Positions 18,534 through 28,159 of a stretch of 64,000 nucleotides of DNA are shown piece after piece (position 1 is the stretch's first letter; every line of letters starts with the position of its first letter). Source of the DNA: Brucella sp. BE17 (lineage in GTDB: Bacteria; Pseudomonadota; Alphaproteobacteria; Rhizobiales; Rhizobiaceae). The stretch lies in assembly GCF_039545455.1 (NCBI RefSeq), contig NZ_CP154467.1, forward strand, positions 434,001-498,000. The letters run 5' to 3'. The notes under the pieces were generated by a model, which was not told the origin of the DNA, searched no databases, and saw only the letters and a list, made by a program, of their open reading frames with translations. The position numbers and the translations under genes were made by a program.

Positions 18534-20417
18534 TTACCCGGCCATAGCCTCTTCATATTCGGTTGAAAGCTCAAGCCATTTGTCTTCGGCTTTCGCGAGT
18601 GCCGCCTTCGCATCGCTCATATGTTTTTTTATGCGGAGGGCTTCCTGCGGCTCTTTGTCATAAAGGGCTGGGTCTTCGAGCTGGTCTGCGAAACCTTGAA
18701 TCTGTTTCTGCAATTTCTGCACCAAGCCCTCGGTTTCCTTAACCTTTTTTTGCAAGGGAGCTAAGGCTTCACGCTTTTTGACGGCCAGTTTTCGCTGTTC
18801 GGCCTTGTTGATTTTCGGGCCTTTTTCGCGTTCTGGTCCTGAATTGCCCTTGGCATCGGAAAGCACGATCTGGCGGTATTCATCGAGATCGCCGTCGAAC
18901 GCCTGAACATGGCCTTCGCGCACAATCCACAGACGCTCCATGGTGGCTTCGATCAGATGGCGGTCGTGGGCGATCAGGATCACCGCGCCGTTGAATTCAT
19001 TGAGCGCATGCACAAGCTCTTCACGACTGTCGATGTCAAGATGGTTGGTTGGCTCGTCGAGGATGAGTAGGTTTGGTCCGTGGAATGTGGCAAGACCCAT
19101 CAGAAGCCGTGCCTTTTCACCACCGGATAAATCCTTTGCAGGTGTGAGCATCTTTTCGGTCGAAAGACCCATTTGTGCCACGCGCGCACGAACCTTTGGT
19201 TCTGTCGCACCCGGCATCATCTTTCGGACGTGCTCGATGGCGTTGTCTTCAGGCACCAGATCGTCCATCTGGTGCTGGGCGAAGAATGCGACCTTGAGAT
19301 TGGGCGACAAGGTGAGCGACCCGCTTTCTGATTGCAAGCGTCCGCCAATCAGCTTGGCAAGCGTCGATTTGCCGTTGCCGTTGGAGCCGAGCAATGCGAT
19401 GCGGTCGTCATTGTCGATGCGCAGCGTCACGTCGCGCAGCACCGGCTTGCCCGGCACATAGCCGACATCGGCACCATCGAGCGCAATGATCGGAGAGGCG
19501 GCTTTCTTCTCCGCATCGACAAAGCGGAATGGCTGCACATTGCTTTCAATATAAAGATCGATGGGCTTGAGCTTTTCCAGCGCCTTCATGCGCGATTGCG
19601 CCTGCCGGGCCTTGCTGGCCTTGGCGCGGAACCGGTCCACGAAAGCTTCCATATGCTTGCGATGGGCTTCCTGCTTGACGTGCGCCTTTTGCTGCAACTC
19701 AAGCATTTCATGGCGCTGGCGCTCGAACTGGTCGTAATTGCCGCGCCAGAAGCTGATCTTTTTCTGGTCGAGATGCATGATCGAGGTGGTTGCCGAATTG
19801 AGCAGATCGCGGTCATGGCTGATGATCAGCACCGTGTGGGGATAGCGCTTGACGTAATCGACCAGCCACAACACGCCTTCCAGATCGAGATAGTTGGTCG
19901 GCTCATCGAGCAGCAACAGATCGGGCTGGGCAAACAGGACGGCCGCGAGCGCTACGCGCATGCGCCAGCCGCCCGAAAAGGCGGATGCGGGTTGACGCTG
20001 GGCTTCTGTGCTGAATCCGAGGCCCGACAGGATTGCGCCTGCGCGCGCTTCCGCCGAATGTGCATCAATATCGGCAAGCCGTGTATGGATTTCCGCAATG
20101 CGGTTCGGGTCGGTGGCGATTTCTGCTTCCTCCATGAGGGCAGTGCGCTCTTTATCCGCCTTCATGACGATTTCTATCAGTGGCTCTTCTGTGCCCGGCG
20201 CTTCCTGCGCCACCTGACCGATACGCGTCTTTTTCGGCAGCGATATGCTGCCTGTTTCAGGCGCAAGATCGCCGGTGATCACACGAAACAGCGTGGATTT
20301 TCCGGTGCCGTTACGACCGACGAAGCCGGTCTTTGACCCTGCGGGCAGCGTGACGCTGGCGTGGTCGATCAGAAGGCGTCCGGCAATGCGGACGGAAATA
20401 TCATCGAGAATAAGCAT
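18534..20417 (-). CDS. ABC-F family ATPase
   Basis: A soluble double ATPase of the ABC-F class, whose members act on ribosomes (translation factors or antibiotic target protection) rather than in transport. The first Walker A is Gly-Arg-Asn-Gly-Thr-Gly-Lys-Ser-Thr, with signature Phe-Ser-Gly-Gly-Trp-Arg-Met-Arg and Leu-Leu-Leu-Asp-Glu-Pro-Thr-Asn. The second set is Gly-Ser-Asn-Gly-Asn-Gly-Lys-Ser-Thr, Leu-Ser-Gly-Gly-Glu-Lys-Ala-Arg and Leu-Ile-Leu-Asp-Glu-Pro-Thr-Asn. A charged linker with basic residues joins them, and the last 80 residues form a coiled coil. No membrane segments. Starting at the ATG at 20,417 gives 627 aa, similar to Uup/YheS. No resistance role can be inferred from sequence alone. 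Confidence 0.93.
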   Translation of the reverse strand: MLILDDISVRIAGRLLIDHASVTLPAGSKTGFVGRNGTGKSTLFRVITGDLAPETGSISLPKKTRIGQVAQEAPGTEEPLIEIVMKADKERTALMEEAEIATDPNRIAEIHTRLADIDAHSAEARAGAILSGLGFSTEAQRQPASAFSGGWRMRVALAAVLFAQPDLLLLDEPTNYLDLEGVLWLVDYVKRYPHTVLIISHDRDLLNSATTSIMHLDQKKISFWRGNYDQFERQRHEMLELQQKAHVKQEAHRKHMEAFVDRFRAKASKARQAQSRMKALEKLKPIDLYIESNVQPFRFVDAEKKAASPIIALDGADVGYVPGKPVLRDVTLRIDNDDRIALLGSNGNGKSTLAKLIGGRLQSESGSLTLSPNLKVAFFAQHQMDDLVPEDNAIEHVRKMMPGATEPKVRARVAQMGLSTEKMLTPAKDLSGGEKARLLMGLATFHGPNLLILDEPTNHLDIDSREELVHALNEFNGAVILIAHDRHLIEATMERLWIVREGHVQAFDGDLDEYRQIVLSDAKGNSGPEREKGPKINKAEQRKLAVKKREALAPLQKKVKETEGLVQKLQKQIQGFADQLEDPALYDKEPQEALRIKKHMSDAKAALAKAEDKWLELSTEYEEAMAG

Positions 20418-20468
20418 GGATTGGCTTTTGCACGGCTTTCGGCATTTTCGCAAGCGGCAAGAAACGGT

Positions 20469-20981
20469 TCAGGCAAAACGCCGTCCATCTTCGGTACGCT
20501 GAAAGCGGATGAGGTCGAGCGAAGGTGCGTCTGTTCCAAGCCGAGTGAGGGCGGCGTGTATCTGGCCCCGATGATGGGTCTGATGGTTGAAAAGATGGCC
20601 AAGGGCGGGCGACAGCCGCTGGCTGATCGTGCGCATGTCGGTGGCGGTCACATAGGTGAAACGTCCGGCCAGCTTTTGTGCGTCGAGCCCTTCGATATAA
20701 TGGCAGATACGCGCGTCCTCGGCCTTGCGCAAATCACGTAGTGCTATGAAATTATCGCTGATGGTCGCATCGAGGTTTTTGGGGTGATTGCCTTCGCCGG
20801 TAAAACGCTTCATCCAGATACGGTCTGTGACGAGGAGATGATTGAGCGTTGCGTGGATCGAGCCGAAAAACAAGCCCATATCGAGCCGGTATTCGGTGTC
20901 GCTAAGATTTGCCGCTGCCGTATAGACCAGATTGTTGGCCCATTGATTATAATGCGCAAACATCTGAAAGTGCTGTTCCAT
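20469..20981 (-). CDS. DinB family protein
   Basis: 170 aa, a four-helix-bundle DinB-like protein of the DinB/YfiT metalloenzyme superfamily. A histidine in Asn-His-Leu-Leu (about residue 47) and two more in His-Leu-Phe-Asn-His-Gln-Thr-His-His-Arg-Gly (about 132-142) fit the metal triad. Members include thiol-transferases and stress-linked proteins; the thiol partner and reaction here are unknown. It is separate from the Y-family polymerase also called DinB. The gene lies 51 bases upstream of the ABC-F start on the same strand. Confidence 0.85.
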   Translation of the reverse strand: MEQHFQMFAHYNQWANNLVYTAAANLSDTEYRLDMGLFFGSIHATLNHLLVTDRIWMKRFTGEGNHPKNLDATISDNFIALRDLRKAEDARICHYIEGLDAQKLAGRFTYVTATDMRTISQRLSPALGHLFNHQTHHRGQIHAALTRLGTDAPSLDLIRFQRTEDGRRFA

Positions 20982-21164
20982 CGCGATGCCCCCCGGGCTC
21001 TGATCCGCCTCGATCCGCTTTTGCTATCTATGCCTTCAATTTTCTGCCATCTCAAGCGCGTAAGCAGGCAGGAGAGACCGTGCGCCTCTTGGCAATCGGG
21101 TCTATCAACGTTATAGAGCCTCACTTTTCTAAAAAATCCCACATCCTCAACATAAGGTGTCACA

Positions 21165-21587
21165 ATGGCAATCGAACGTACCTTCTCCATGATCAAGCCC
21201 GATGCGACCCGCCGCAACCTGACTGGCGCTATCACCGCCAAGCTCGAAGAGGCCGGCTTGCGCGTGGTTGCTTCCAAGCGCGTCTGGATGAGCCTGCGTG
21301 AAGCTGAAGGTTTTTACGCTGTTCACAAGGACCGTCCTTTCTTCGGCGAACTGACCGAATTCATGTCGTCCGGTCCAACCATCGTTCAGGTTCTCGAAGG
21401 CGAAAACGCCGTTCTCAAGAATCGTGAAATTATGGGCGCCACCAATCCGGCTGACGCTGCTGAGGGCACCATCCGCAAGGAGTTCGCGCTTTCCATCGGT
21501 GAAAACTCCGTGCACGGATCCGATGCACCTGAAACCGCTGCCGAAGAAATCGCCTACTGGTTCTCGGGCACCGAAGTCGTCGGCTGA
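21165..21587 (+). CDS. ndk: nucleoside diphosphate kinase
   Basis: Transfers the gamma phosphate between nucleoside tri- and diphosphates through a phosphohistidine intermediate. 140 aa, the family length. The active-site motif Asn-Ser-Val-His-Gly-Ser-Asp is present near residue 114 with the catalytic His. The N-terminus [10 protein letters not shown] is typical. AAGGTG precedes the start. Codon use is strongly biased, as expected for a well-expressed gene, and a strong terminator follows. Confidence 0.98.
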   Translation: MAIERTFSMIKPDATRRNLTGAITAKLEEAGLRVVASKRVWMSLREAEGFYAVHKDRPFFGELTEFMSSGPTIVQVLEGENAVLKNREIMGATNPADAAEGTIRKEFALSIGENSVHGSDAPETAAEEIAYWFSGTEVVG

Positions 21588-21603
21588 TCCGTTTTCATTC
21601 AAT

Positions 21604-21633
21604 AAAAAAGCCGGGCGCAAGCCCGGCTTTTTT
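21604..21633 (+). terminator. intrinsic terminator after ndk
   Basis: The perfect stem GCCGGGC/GCCCGGC with a GCAA tetraloop (21,610-21,627) is preceded by six A and followed by six T. It can work in both directions, so it can also end transcripts of the convergent YbaY-META gene. Confidence 0.92.
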
Positions 21634-21649
21634 ATTTTTGTTCATATCA

Positions 21650-22456
21650 TCAAAGATTAGGCGTCAGCGTTGCCATCGCGTTGCTATCCTGATCGACAAG
21701 GACAAGCTTTCCGCCCGGCTCGATCTTATAGGAACGGGTCTTGTTGAGAACATCGAGGAACTTGCGCTCCTGCGTCATCAGTGCGGGCGGGCACTGCATA
21801 TAGGTCGATCCGATGACTGCAAAAGAAAGGTTCTCTTGTGTCACCGTTGCCTTGCTGAAATAGCGGTTACAGCCGCCCGAACCACTGACCGCGCCGTCTG
21901 AGGCAATCGTAAGCGTGGTCTGGGCATTGTCTATGACGCCACCGCCCTGAATATCTTCGACGAGCCAGTCCTTGCCTTCGATGCCAGCGGCAACGGGGGT
22001 CGGCGCGCTCTTGCGCACCATGATAACGCGCATTTCCACGGGTGCGCCGGGGTTTGCTGTATCCACCGTATAGTTGTGGTCGTTGACGAACCAGAGGCTG
22101 TCACCTGCGGTAATGCGCGCCTGCAAGGCGTATGTGTGACCGGGCTTGATTTCGCTGGTGTCAAAATTAATGGCGAAAGGGATCGGCGAGCCTTGCGCGG
22201 ATTCGATCCTTGTTTCGGCGATTGTGCTTGAAGGCGCATCAGCCTTAGAGATATCGACTAACTGCACAGTCAGCTTGGCTTCGGGCGGCAATGCAATGCG
22301 CTCGCGATAAAAAACCGTGCCGCTGACGGTCGTTTCCGCAGCGATGCTGCTTGTCGGCATGGATGTCGTCAAAAACAGCGTCGTCGTGCCAAGCACGCCA
22401 AGACCGACGATCACAGCTGCCGTGATAGAGAGTGTTTTCCTCAGTTCGTTTCGCAT
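21650..22456 (-). CDS. YbaY-like + META domain envelope protein
   Basis: About 268 aa with an N-terminal hydrophobic segment (residues 10-35), either a signal peptide or an anchor. Two domains follow. Residues about 40-145 resemble YbaY-type beta domains (Val-Ser-Gly-Thr-Val-Phe-Tyr-Arg-Glu-Arg at the start). Residues about 160-268 form a META/HslJ domain (Trp-Leu-Val-Glu-Asp-Ile then Gly-Ser-Gly-Gly-Cys-Asn-Arg-Tyr and Thr-Tyr-Met-Gln-Cys-Pro). In E. coli HslJ is linked to novobiocin and heat stress. A TTG at 22,462 is a possible start; the ATG at 22,456 is preferred. It converges on ndk. Confidence 0.82.
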   Translation of the reverse strand: MRNELRKTLSITAAVIVGLGVLGTTTLFLTTSMPTSSIAAETTVSGTVFYRERIALPPEAKLTVQLVDISKADAPSSTIAETRIESAQGSPIPFAINFDTSEIKPGHTYALQARITAGDSLWFVNDHNYTVDTANPGAPVEMRVIMVRKSAPTPVAAGIEGKDWLVEDIQGGGVIDNAQTTLTIASDGAVSGSGGCNRYFSKATVTQENLSFAVIGSTYMQCPPALMTQERKFLDVLNKTRSYKIEPGGKLVLVDQDSNAMATLTPNL

Positions 22457-22685
22457 TCTCAACGTCCGAAACTATCCCCCACAGGGTTCCCGTTGTATCT
22501 ATCTCACGCTCACTCTTAGCAATAATTTCACCAAAGTTGCGTTTTCATCGATCAGATGCCCGTATTGATTCCAGGCTGCTCCACAACAATAGCTGAACCT
22601 TCGTGTGGAAATTGTGGCAATCAGACAGGGCCATTCATTTCCCCTAAATATTAGAGGGTTAAATAGTTAATTCCACATGAAAAGA

Positions 22686-22730
22686 TAAAAAGCCGGCATT
22701 AAGAAACTTAATCCGGCTGGTTTTTTTTCC
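22686..22730. terminator. bidirectional terminator overlapping the moaE stop
   Basis: AGCCGG and CCGGCT arms (22,691-22,696 and 22,713-22,718) enclose an inner ATTAAG/CTTAAT stem. The minus-strand transcript has T-rich sequence after it, and the plus strand has a run of eight T. The moaE TAA stop codon lies within the stem. Confidence 0.85.
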
Positions 22731-23190
22731 ATCGCGCTCGATTGCGATCATCTTCTTCCTTGGCGGCGATCCAGCCGCCCGGTTCACCTTGAGCGCGATG
22801 CTCACGCTTCCAGAATGGCGCACCCGTTTTAAGGAAATCCATCACAAAGGATGCAGCTTCAAATGCCGCCTGGCGATGCGAAGAAGCCGTGATGACCAGA
22901 ACGATGTTTTCGCCCGGTCTGATCAAGCCGAAACGATGAATGATGGAGATACCAAACAGAGGCCAGCGCGCTTTGGCCTGTTCGGCGATGCGGGTGAGTT
23001 CCGCTTCTGCCATGCCCGGATAATGTTCGAGCTCGAGCGCTGACAATCTGCCGTCCTCGTCGCGGCAAAGGCCGGTAAAGCTTATGATGGCGCCAATATC
23101 CTTGCGGCCTGCGCAAAGCTTTGCGGTCTCGCTCGCCGCATCGAAATTTTCGCTACGCACGCTGACAAGGAGAGGGCAGGAGAGGCTCAC
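22708..23190 (-). CDS. moaE: molybdopterin synthase catalytic subunit
   Basis: The large subunit of molybdopterin synthase, which transfers sulfur from MoaD thiocarboxylate to precursor Z (cPMP). 160 aa; the signature Leu-Glu-His-Tyr-Pro-Gly-Met-Ala is near residue 53, and the His-Arg-x-Gly motif (Ile-His-Arg-Phe-Gly) is near residue 84. The C-terminus carries the expected Trp-Lys-Arg-Glu stretch. The start is a GTG separated by one base from the moaD stop, indicating coupling. The pathway feeds the molybdopterin enzyme at 33,155 and others. Confidence 0.94.
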   Translation of the reverse strand: MSLSCPLLVSVRSENFDAASETAKLCAGRKDIGAIISFTGLCRDEDGRLSALELEHYPGMAEAELTRIAEQAKARWPLFGISIIHRFGLIRPGENIVLVITASSHRQAAFEAASFVMDFLKTGAPFWKREHRAQGEPGGWIAAKEEDDRNRARWKKNQPD

Positions 23191-23191
23191 C

Positions 23192-23449
23192 TTAGCCCCC
23201 CGTCATGGGCGGGAAGAGGGCGACTTCGTCGCCGTCCTTGACCAGATCGTCGAGTTCGACGTGTTCCTGATTGATGGCGGCGCGAATGACCGTGTCGTGC
23301 TCGAAGGCAAGCGCGTATTCTTCGCCTAGGCTTTTGAGATACGTGATTAGAGCGCCAACCGTGATACTGGATGAGGGTAGGGAAATACTATCCTCATCCT
23401 TGCCGATTTTCTCCCGCACCCATGCGAAATAGACGATTTTCACGTGCAC
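23192..23449 (-). CDS. moaD: molybdopterin synthase sulfur carrier
   Basis: The small ubiquitin-like subunit of molybdopterin synthase, 85 aa. The C-terminal Gly-Gly, needed for adenylation and thiocarboxylate formation, is intact in Phe-Pro-Pro-Met-Thr-Gly-Gly. It lies between pgsA (four bases upstream) and moaE (one base downstream) and is clearly co-transcribed with both. The arrangement matches other Brucella-group genomes as I remember them. Confidence 0.95.
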   Translation of the reverse strand: MHVKIVYFAWVREKIGKDEDSISLPSSSITVGALITYLKSLGEEYALAFEHDTVIRAAINQEHVELDDLVKDGDEVALFPPMTGG

Positions 23450-23453
23450 TTTA

Positions 23454-24044
23454 TCAATCCATAACGTGTTTGAGACCGGCTCGGAAATAATCCCAGCCAG
23501 TATAAAGCGTCAGTACCGCTGAAATCCATAGTAGAGTGATGCCGATCTCCGTTGTATAGGGCAGGATTTTGTCGCCAGCGGGGCCTGCCAGCAAAAAGGC
23601 CAGCGCTACCATCTGTGCTGTTGTCTTCCATTTGGCGAGACGCGAAACGGGGACGCTGACTTTGAGTTCTGCCAGATATTCGCGCAGGCCCGATACAAGG
23701 ATTTCACGGCATAAAATGATGATTGCGGCCCATAGCGACCAGCCGGCGATCGTTTTGGCAGGATCTGCTGCCAGAAGCAGCAGGCAGATCGAAACCAGAA
23801 GCTTGTCGGCAATCGGATCGAGCATGCGGCCGATGGTCGATGTCTGTTGCCAGATGCGGGCCAGATAACCATCAAAAAAATCGGTGATGCTGGCCAGAAG
23901 GAAGATAATCAGCGCGCTCCAGCGCGCAAAGTCACTGGAATGCAGTCGGCCCTCGATAAAAAAGCACAAAGCGACCAGTGGTACGGCGACGATCCGGCCG
24001 TAGGTCAGGATATTGGGCAATGAGAGGGTATGTTTGTTTTGCAT
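23454..24044 (-). CDS. pgsA: CDP-diacylglycerol-glycerol-3-phosphate phosphatidyltransferase
   Basis: Makes phosphatidylglycerophosphate, the first committed step to phosphatidylglycerol and cardiolipin, in the inner membrane. The CDP-alcohol phosphatidyltransferase motif is complete: Asp-x-x-Asp-Gly-x-x-Ala-Arg, then Gly-x3-Asp-x3-Asp, seen in Phe-Phe-Asp-Gly-Tyr-Leu-Ala-Arg and Met-Leu-Asp-Pro-Ile-Ala-Asp. Several membrane segments surround it. The open frame reaches 24,089, but the ATG at 24,044 has GGAG close upstream and gives 196 aa. It heads the pgsA-moaD-moaE unit. Confidence 0.94.
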   Translation of the reverse strand: MQNKHTLSLPNILTYGRIVAVPLVALCFFIEGRLHSSDFARWSALIIFLLASITDFFDGYLARIWQQTSTIGRMLDPIADKLLVSICLLLLAADPAKTIAGWSLWAAIIILCREILVSGLREYLAELKVSVPVSRLAKWKTTAQMVALAFLLAGPAGDKILPYTTEIGITLLWISAVLTLYTGWDYFRAGLKHVMD

Positions 24045-24162
24045 AGCTCCGCCGTGTCCGTTATTCGCGCACATGATCAGGGATAGCACATAAAATCAAC
24101 AGCTGCGCCACCGATGAGGACCGCATGACGCCGTTTGTGGAACTATCCCGGACAAAATTATG

Positions 24163-26247
24163 TCAGCGCTCATGAAAATGATCATGAATGGTCCGCGCTA
24201 TCGCTTCCGATATGCCGTCGATCTGCATCAGGTCTTCGACCGCTGCGCGTGAAACTGCTTTTGCAGTTCCGAAATGGTGCAACAGTGCCCGCTTGCGTGA
24301 TGGACCGATTCCCCCGATTTCATCGAGCGGGTTCTTGATCATTTCCTTCTTGCGTCGCGCCCGGTGCGTGCCGATAGCAAAACGGTGCGCTTCATCTCGC
24401 AGGCGCTGGATAAAGTAAAGCACCGGATCGCGTGGCGGAAGCGTAAAGGCCTGCTTGCCTTCGACAAAAAAGCGTTCGCGGCCTGCTTCGCGGTCCACAC
24501 CCTTGGCGATGCCGATGGCGTTCACGAGATGCGCGATGCCCATCTCATTCAATATCTGGCGCACGGCACCGACTTGACCCTGACCGCCGTCGATCAAAAT
24601 AACGTCCGGCCATGCGGGAAAGCTGTCATTCTGATCTTGTTCAGGCAGCTCCGGGGCTGGGGCCTCTTGCGGTGCACCATGTTCTTTCACCAGTCGCGAA
24701 AAACGTCGCTCTATCACCTCTCGCATCATACCGAAATCGTCGCCGGGCGTGATGTCGGTCGAGCGAATATTGAACTTGCGATACTGGTTCTTCACAAAGC
24801 CTTCAGGACCGGCCACGATCATGCCACCGACCGCGTTGGTGCCCATGATATGAGAGTTATCATAAACTTCAATGCGGCGTGGCGTTCGCGCAAGGCCAAA
24901 GGTTTCGGCCAGCCCCTGCAGCAGTCGTGCCTGTGAGGAGGTTTCCGCCAGTCTGCGCCCTAGCGCTTCGCGCGCATTGGTCAGCGCGTGGTCGACCAGT
25001 TCCTTCTTTTCTCCGCGCTGCGGTACGGTGACTTGCACCTTGTGTCCGGCACGAGTTGAGAGCGCTTCGGTAATGAGCGCCTGTTCTTCCACGACCTCAG
25101 AAAGCAAGAGCAGGCGCGGGCAGGGCTTGTCGTCGTAGAATTGTGACAGGAAAGCGCCGAGAACCTCTGCTGCTCCAAGCGAACTGTCGGCCTTGGGGAA
25201 ATAGGCGCGGTTGCCCCAGTTTTGACCGGTGCGGAAGAAAAAGACCTGAATACAGGTCATACCGCCTTCCTGATGAATGGCGAAGACGTCAGCTTCTTCG
25301 ATTGTCTGGGGGTTGATGCCCTGGTGTGACTGCACGTGGGAGAGTGCTGCAAGGCGGTCACGATAGACGGCTGCATGCTCAAAATCGAGATCGGCGGAAG
25401 CCGCCTGCATGGCCGCATTGAGATGGTCTTTCACCGACTGGCTTTTGCCAGACAGGAAAGCCTTGGCTTCCGTCACAAGCCCGGCATAGTCTTCGTCGCT
25501 GATTTCATAGGTGCAGGGCGCAGAACAGCGCTTGATTTGATAAAGCAGGCAAGGGCGCGTGCGCGTCTCCAGCACCGAATCGGTGCAGGTGCGTAGCAGA
25601 AAGGCGCGTTGGAGTGCGTTGATGGTGCGCGTGACCGCACCTGCTGAGGCGAAGGGACCGAAATACTCACCCTTACGCGAGCGTGCGCCGCGATGTTTGA
25701 AAATGCCGGGGGCTCGATGATCGCGGGTGAGAAGAATGTAGGGAAAGGATTTGTCGTCGCGTAGCAACACGTTAAAGCGTGGGCGCATACGCTTGATAAG
25801 GTTAGCTTCAAGCAAAAGCGCTTCGGTTTCTGTGCGCGTAACCACGAATTCCATCATGGTCGTCTCGCTGATCATCCGCGTGATGCGGTTGGAATGACCA
25901 ATGCCACGCGCATAATTGGAAACGCGTTTTTTGAGACTACGTGCCTTTCCAACATAAAGCACATCGCCGGAGGCATTGAACATGCGATAAACGCCGGGAT
26001 TGTTCGGCAGGTGCTTGACGAAAGCATTGATAATGTCCTGCCCGCTCAAGCCCGCCGTGTCTGGCAGGCCGTCGGATGAATCCCACTGGATCGAATCGGT
26101 CGCGGATACGGGAAGCGGCGTTTCCTCGACTACGTCATCATCTTCAGCGGCTTCCGCCTCACTCATGAGAAGACCCGCAATATCCTGTCCTTCATCAAAT
26201 GATGTCGGGACAATAGGATCGTCGGGGTTGTTTGGGTTGCTGCTCAT
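24163..26247 (-). CDS. uvrC: excinuclease ABC subunit C
   Basis: Makes the two incisions around lesions in nucleotide excision repair. 694 aa from the ATG at 26,247, chosen because AGGAAT precedes it and it overlaps the upstream stop. An N-terminal extension of about 65 residues, acidic and disordered, comes first. Then follow a GIY-YIG nuclease domain (Gly-Val-Tyr-Arg and Tyr-Val-Gly-Lys-Ala, about residues 80-115), a UVR coiled-coil motif, an RNase H-like nuclease domain (Val-Tyr-Asp-Asn-Ser-His) and C-terminal helix-hairpin-helix motifs. It is 118 bases upstream of pgsA on the same strand; the uvrC-pgsA order is widespread in Proteobacteria. Confidence 0.97.
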   Translation of the reverse strand: MSSNPNNPDDPIVPTSFDEGQDIAGLLMSEAEAAEDDDVVEETPLPVSATDSIQWDSSDGLPDTAGLSGQDIINAFVKHLPNNPGVYRMFNASGDVLYVGKARSLKKRVSNYARGIGHSNRITRMISETTMMEFVVTRTETEALLLEANLIKRMRPRFNVLLRDDKSFPYILLTRDHRAPGIFKHRGARSRKGEYFGPFASAGAVTRTINALQRAFLLRTCTDSVLETRTRPCLLYQIKRCSAPCTYEISDEDYAGLVTEAKAFLSGKSQSVKDHLNAAMQAASADLDFEHAAVYRDRLAALSHVQSHQGINPQTIEEADVFAIHQEGGMTCIQVFFFRTGQNWGNRAYFPKADSSLGAAEVLGAFLSQFYDDKPCPRLLLLSEVVEEQALITEALSTRAGHKVQVTVPQRGEKKELVDHALTNAREALGRRLAETSSQARLLQGLAETFGLARTPRRIEVYDNSHIMGTNAVGGMIVAGPEGFVKNQYRKFNIRSTDITPGDDFGMMREVIERRFSRLVKEHGAPQEAPAPELPEQDQNDSFPAWPDVILIDGGQGQVGAVRQILNEMGIAHLVNAIGIAKGVDREAGRERFFVEGKQAFTLPPRDPVLYFIQRLRDEAHRFAIGTHRARRKKEMIKNPLDEIGGIGPSRKRALLHHFGTAKAVSRAAVEDLMQIDGISEAIARTIHDHFHER

Positions 26248-27074
26248 TCGGTAATTCCTGCGATATCGGGCGTCTCCCAAGCCAAGTGCTGACCGCCGTC
26301 AAGCGCAATCATCTGCCCGGTAATGGAACGATTCTCCCAAAAATAGCGCACTGTGCGGCCAAATTCCGGCAATTCAGGTGCACGTTGCAAGGCAAGGCTC
26401 GCAATCTGCTTTTTAAAATCCTCTGGCAGTTGGCGTTCGCTTGGCAGTGTCGGTCCGGGAGCGATGGCATTCACCCGAATGCTAGGAGCCAGCGCCTGGG
26501 CAAGAGTGCGTGTGGCATTCCAAAGCGCGGTCTTGGATAATGTATAAGAGAAGAAATGCGGATTAAGCTTCAAGACACGCTGGTCGATGATATTGACGAT
26601 CAATCCGTCTTCGCTATCCGGCAGCGCTTTTGCCATCTCTTCAGCCAGAAGAACCGGTGCCTTCAGATGCACCGCAAAATGCTTGTCCCATAAATCCATG
26701 TCGAGTTGACCGACGCGGTCATCCTCGAACAATGACGCGTTGTTGACGAGAAGGCGGATTGGCCCGAGCTCGCCTTCGGCTTGTGCAATGAGACCACGAA
26801 CGTCGCTTTCCGATTCGAGGTCGGCTTCGACGATCATGGCTGTTCCGCCCTTTGCTTCGATTTCTTTAGCCAGAATCTCTCCTCGGGCTACCGAGCGATG
26901 ACAATGAATCGCTATTGCAAAACCGTGAGCTGCAAGATCCGCTACAATCGCTTTACCAATGCGCCGTGCGCCGCCCGTCACCAGAACGGGGCATTTTGCA
27001 AGCGAATGCGAAGAGCGATTTTTTAACACAGTTAATACTTTCTTATCGTGGTTTGGTTGCCGATTACATGGCAT
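26244..27074 (-). CDS. SDR family, pteridine-reductase-like
   Basis: A short-chain dehydrogenase of up to 276 aa. The cofactor motif reads Thr-Gly-Gly-Ala-Arg-Arg-Ile-Gly; the Arg-Arg-Ile-Gly form is seen in pteridine reductases (PTR1, FolM) and favours NADPH. The catalytic Tyr-Thr-Leu-Ser-Lys is present, followed by Ala-Pro-Gly-Pro-Thr-Leu. Reduction of dihydropterins or dihydrofolate is therefore likely but unproven. The start is uncertain: ATG 27,074 lacks a good ribosome site, and GTG codons 12-15 residues in are possible. Its stop overlaps the uvrC ATG, so it is the first gene of that unit. Confidence 0.8.
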   Translation of the reverse strand: MPCNRQPNHDKKVLTVLKNRSSHSLAKCPVLVTGGARRIGKAIVADLAAHGFAIAIHCHRSVARGEILAKEIEAKGGTAMIVEADLESESDVRGLIAQAEGELGPIRLLVNNASLFEDDRVGQLDMDLWDKHFAVHLKAPVLLAEEMAKALPDSEDGLIVNIIDQRVLKLNPHFFSYTLSKTALWNATRTLAQALAPSIRVNAIAPGPTLPSERQLPEDFKKQIASLALQRAPELPEFGRTVRYFWENRSITGQMIALDGGQHLAWETPDIAGITE

Positions 27075-27402
27075 TTTCCGCGAGAAATTGCAGCCAAAAA
27101 GAAAGCGGCAATTAGTTGAACCCTGGAAAATAACAATAAAATCAAATTGTTGTAAAAGTCAGAGTGAGACAACCGACTGTCGCGATCAAATCGAGTTATT
27201 CATATAGGCAGCAAAAATGGGCGTTGCGAGAATGCAACATCGCATTTTAGCCATTTTCTTGACAGGCTTTCTTCACAGAAGCGGGCATTTCGTGCCGCAT
27301 TTACCCTCGATACCTCTCCCCATCGCCGCGGCATGGACAACCACTCCCGATCTGTCCGCCCGATAAGGGACCGCGCCCGTAATTATTTAGAAGGAGAATG
27401 CT
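27075..27402 (+). promoter_or_regulatory. omp25 upstream region
   Basis: 328 bases, AT-rich, between the divergent SDR and omp25. TTGACA occurs near 27,259, and a small inverted repeat GTTGC-GAGAAT-GCAAC lies at about 27,223-27,238. A -10 element matching the TTGACA at proper distance is not obvious. The ribosome site AGAAGGAG before omp25 is strong. Confidence 0.4.
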
Positions 27403-28044
27403 ATGCGCACTCTTAAGTCTCTCGTAATCGCCTCGGCTGCGCTGCTGCCGTTCTCTGCAACCGCCTTTGCAGCCGACGCAATCGAAGAGCAGCCCCCGGT
27501 TCCGGCTCCCGTTGAAATGGCTCCGCAGTATACCTGGGCTGGCGGTTACACCGGTCTGTACCTCGGCTATGGCTGGAACAAGGTCAAGACCAATACCGAT
27601 GGCAACATCAAGCCTGACGATTGGAAAGCTGGCGCCTATGCTGGCTGGAACTTCCAGCAGGACCAGTTCGTCTATGGTGTTGAAGGTGACGCCGGCTATT
27701 CCTGGGCCAAGAAGTCCAAGAACGGTCTTGAAGCAAAGCAGGGCTTTGAAGGTTCGTTGCGTGCCCGTCTTGGTTACGATCTGAACCCGGTTCTGCCTTA
27801 CATCACCGCTGGTGTTGCCGGTTCGCAGGTTAAGCTTGACAATGGCATCGACGATGAAAGCAAGTTCCGCGTTGGCTGGACTGCAGGTGCCGGTCTTGAA
27901 ACCAAGCTGACCGAAAACATTCTGGGCCGCGTTGAATACCGCTACACCCAGTTCGGCAACAAGACCTACAACTTCGGCGGCGAATCGATCCGCAACAAGC
28001 TCGACACCCACGACATTCGCGTTGGCGTCGGCTACAAGTTCTAA
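27403..28044 (+). CDS. omp25: outer membrane protein Omp25
   Basis: A 213-aa outer-membrane beta-barrel, major surface antigen of the Brucella group. The signal peptide ends at Ala-Phe-Ala-Ala-Asp. The mature start (Glu-Glu-Gln-Pro-Pro-Val-Pro-Ala-Pro) and the barrel with repeated Gly-Tyr/aromatic strands resemble Brucella Omp25 closely from memory. The final residue is Phe, the usual barrel-assembly signal. Strong codon bias and a strong ribosome site and terminator fit high expression. In Brucella the protein binds LPS and contributes to outer-membrane stability and host interaction. Confidence 0.95.
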   Translation: MRTLKSLVIASAALLPFSATAFAADAIEEQPPVPAPVEMAPQYTWAGGYTGLYLGYGWNKVKTNTDGNIKPDDWKAGAYAGWNFQQDQFVYGVEGDAGYSWAKKSKNGLEAKQGFEGSLRARLGYDLNPVLPYITAGVAGSQVKLDNGIDDESKFRVGWTAGAGLETKLTENILGRVEYRYTQFGNKTYNFGGESIRNKLDTHDIRVGVGYKF

Positions 28045-28063
28045 TCCTTAGATTAGTTCATAC

Positions 28064-28094
28064 AAAAACCGGGCAGGAAACTGCCCGGTTTTTT
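28064..28094 (+). terminator. intrinsic terminator after omp25
   Basis: The stem CCGGGCAG/CTGCCCGG with a GAAA loop is flanked by five A and six T. It lies 20 bases after the omp25 stop. Confidence 0.92.
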
Positions 28095-28159
28095 ATTGCC
28101 TGAGAGACTGCTATTTCGTTGTTTGAATTAAGATTTCCAAAGAGGATTATCTGCCAGTG

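Noticed and set aside
19332..20336. A 334-codon plus-strand frame inside the ABC-F gene
   Set aside because: It is antisense to two intact ATPase domains and has no start signal.
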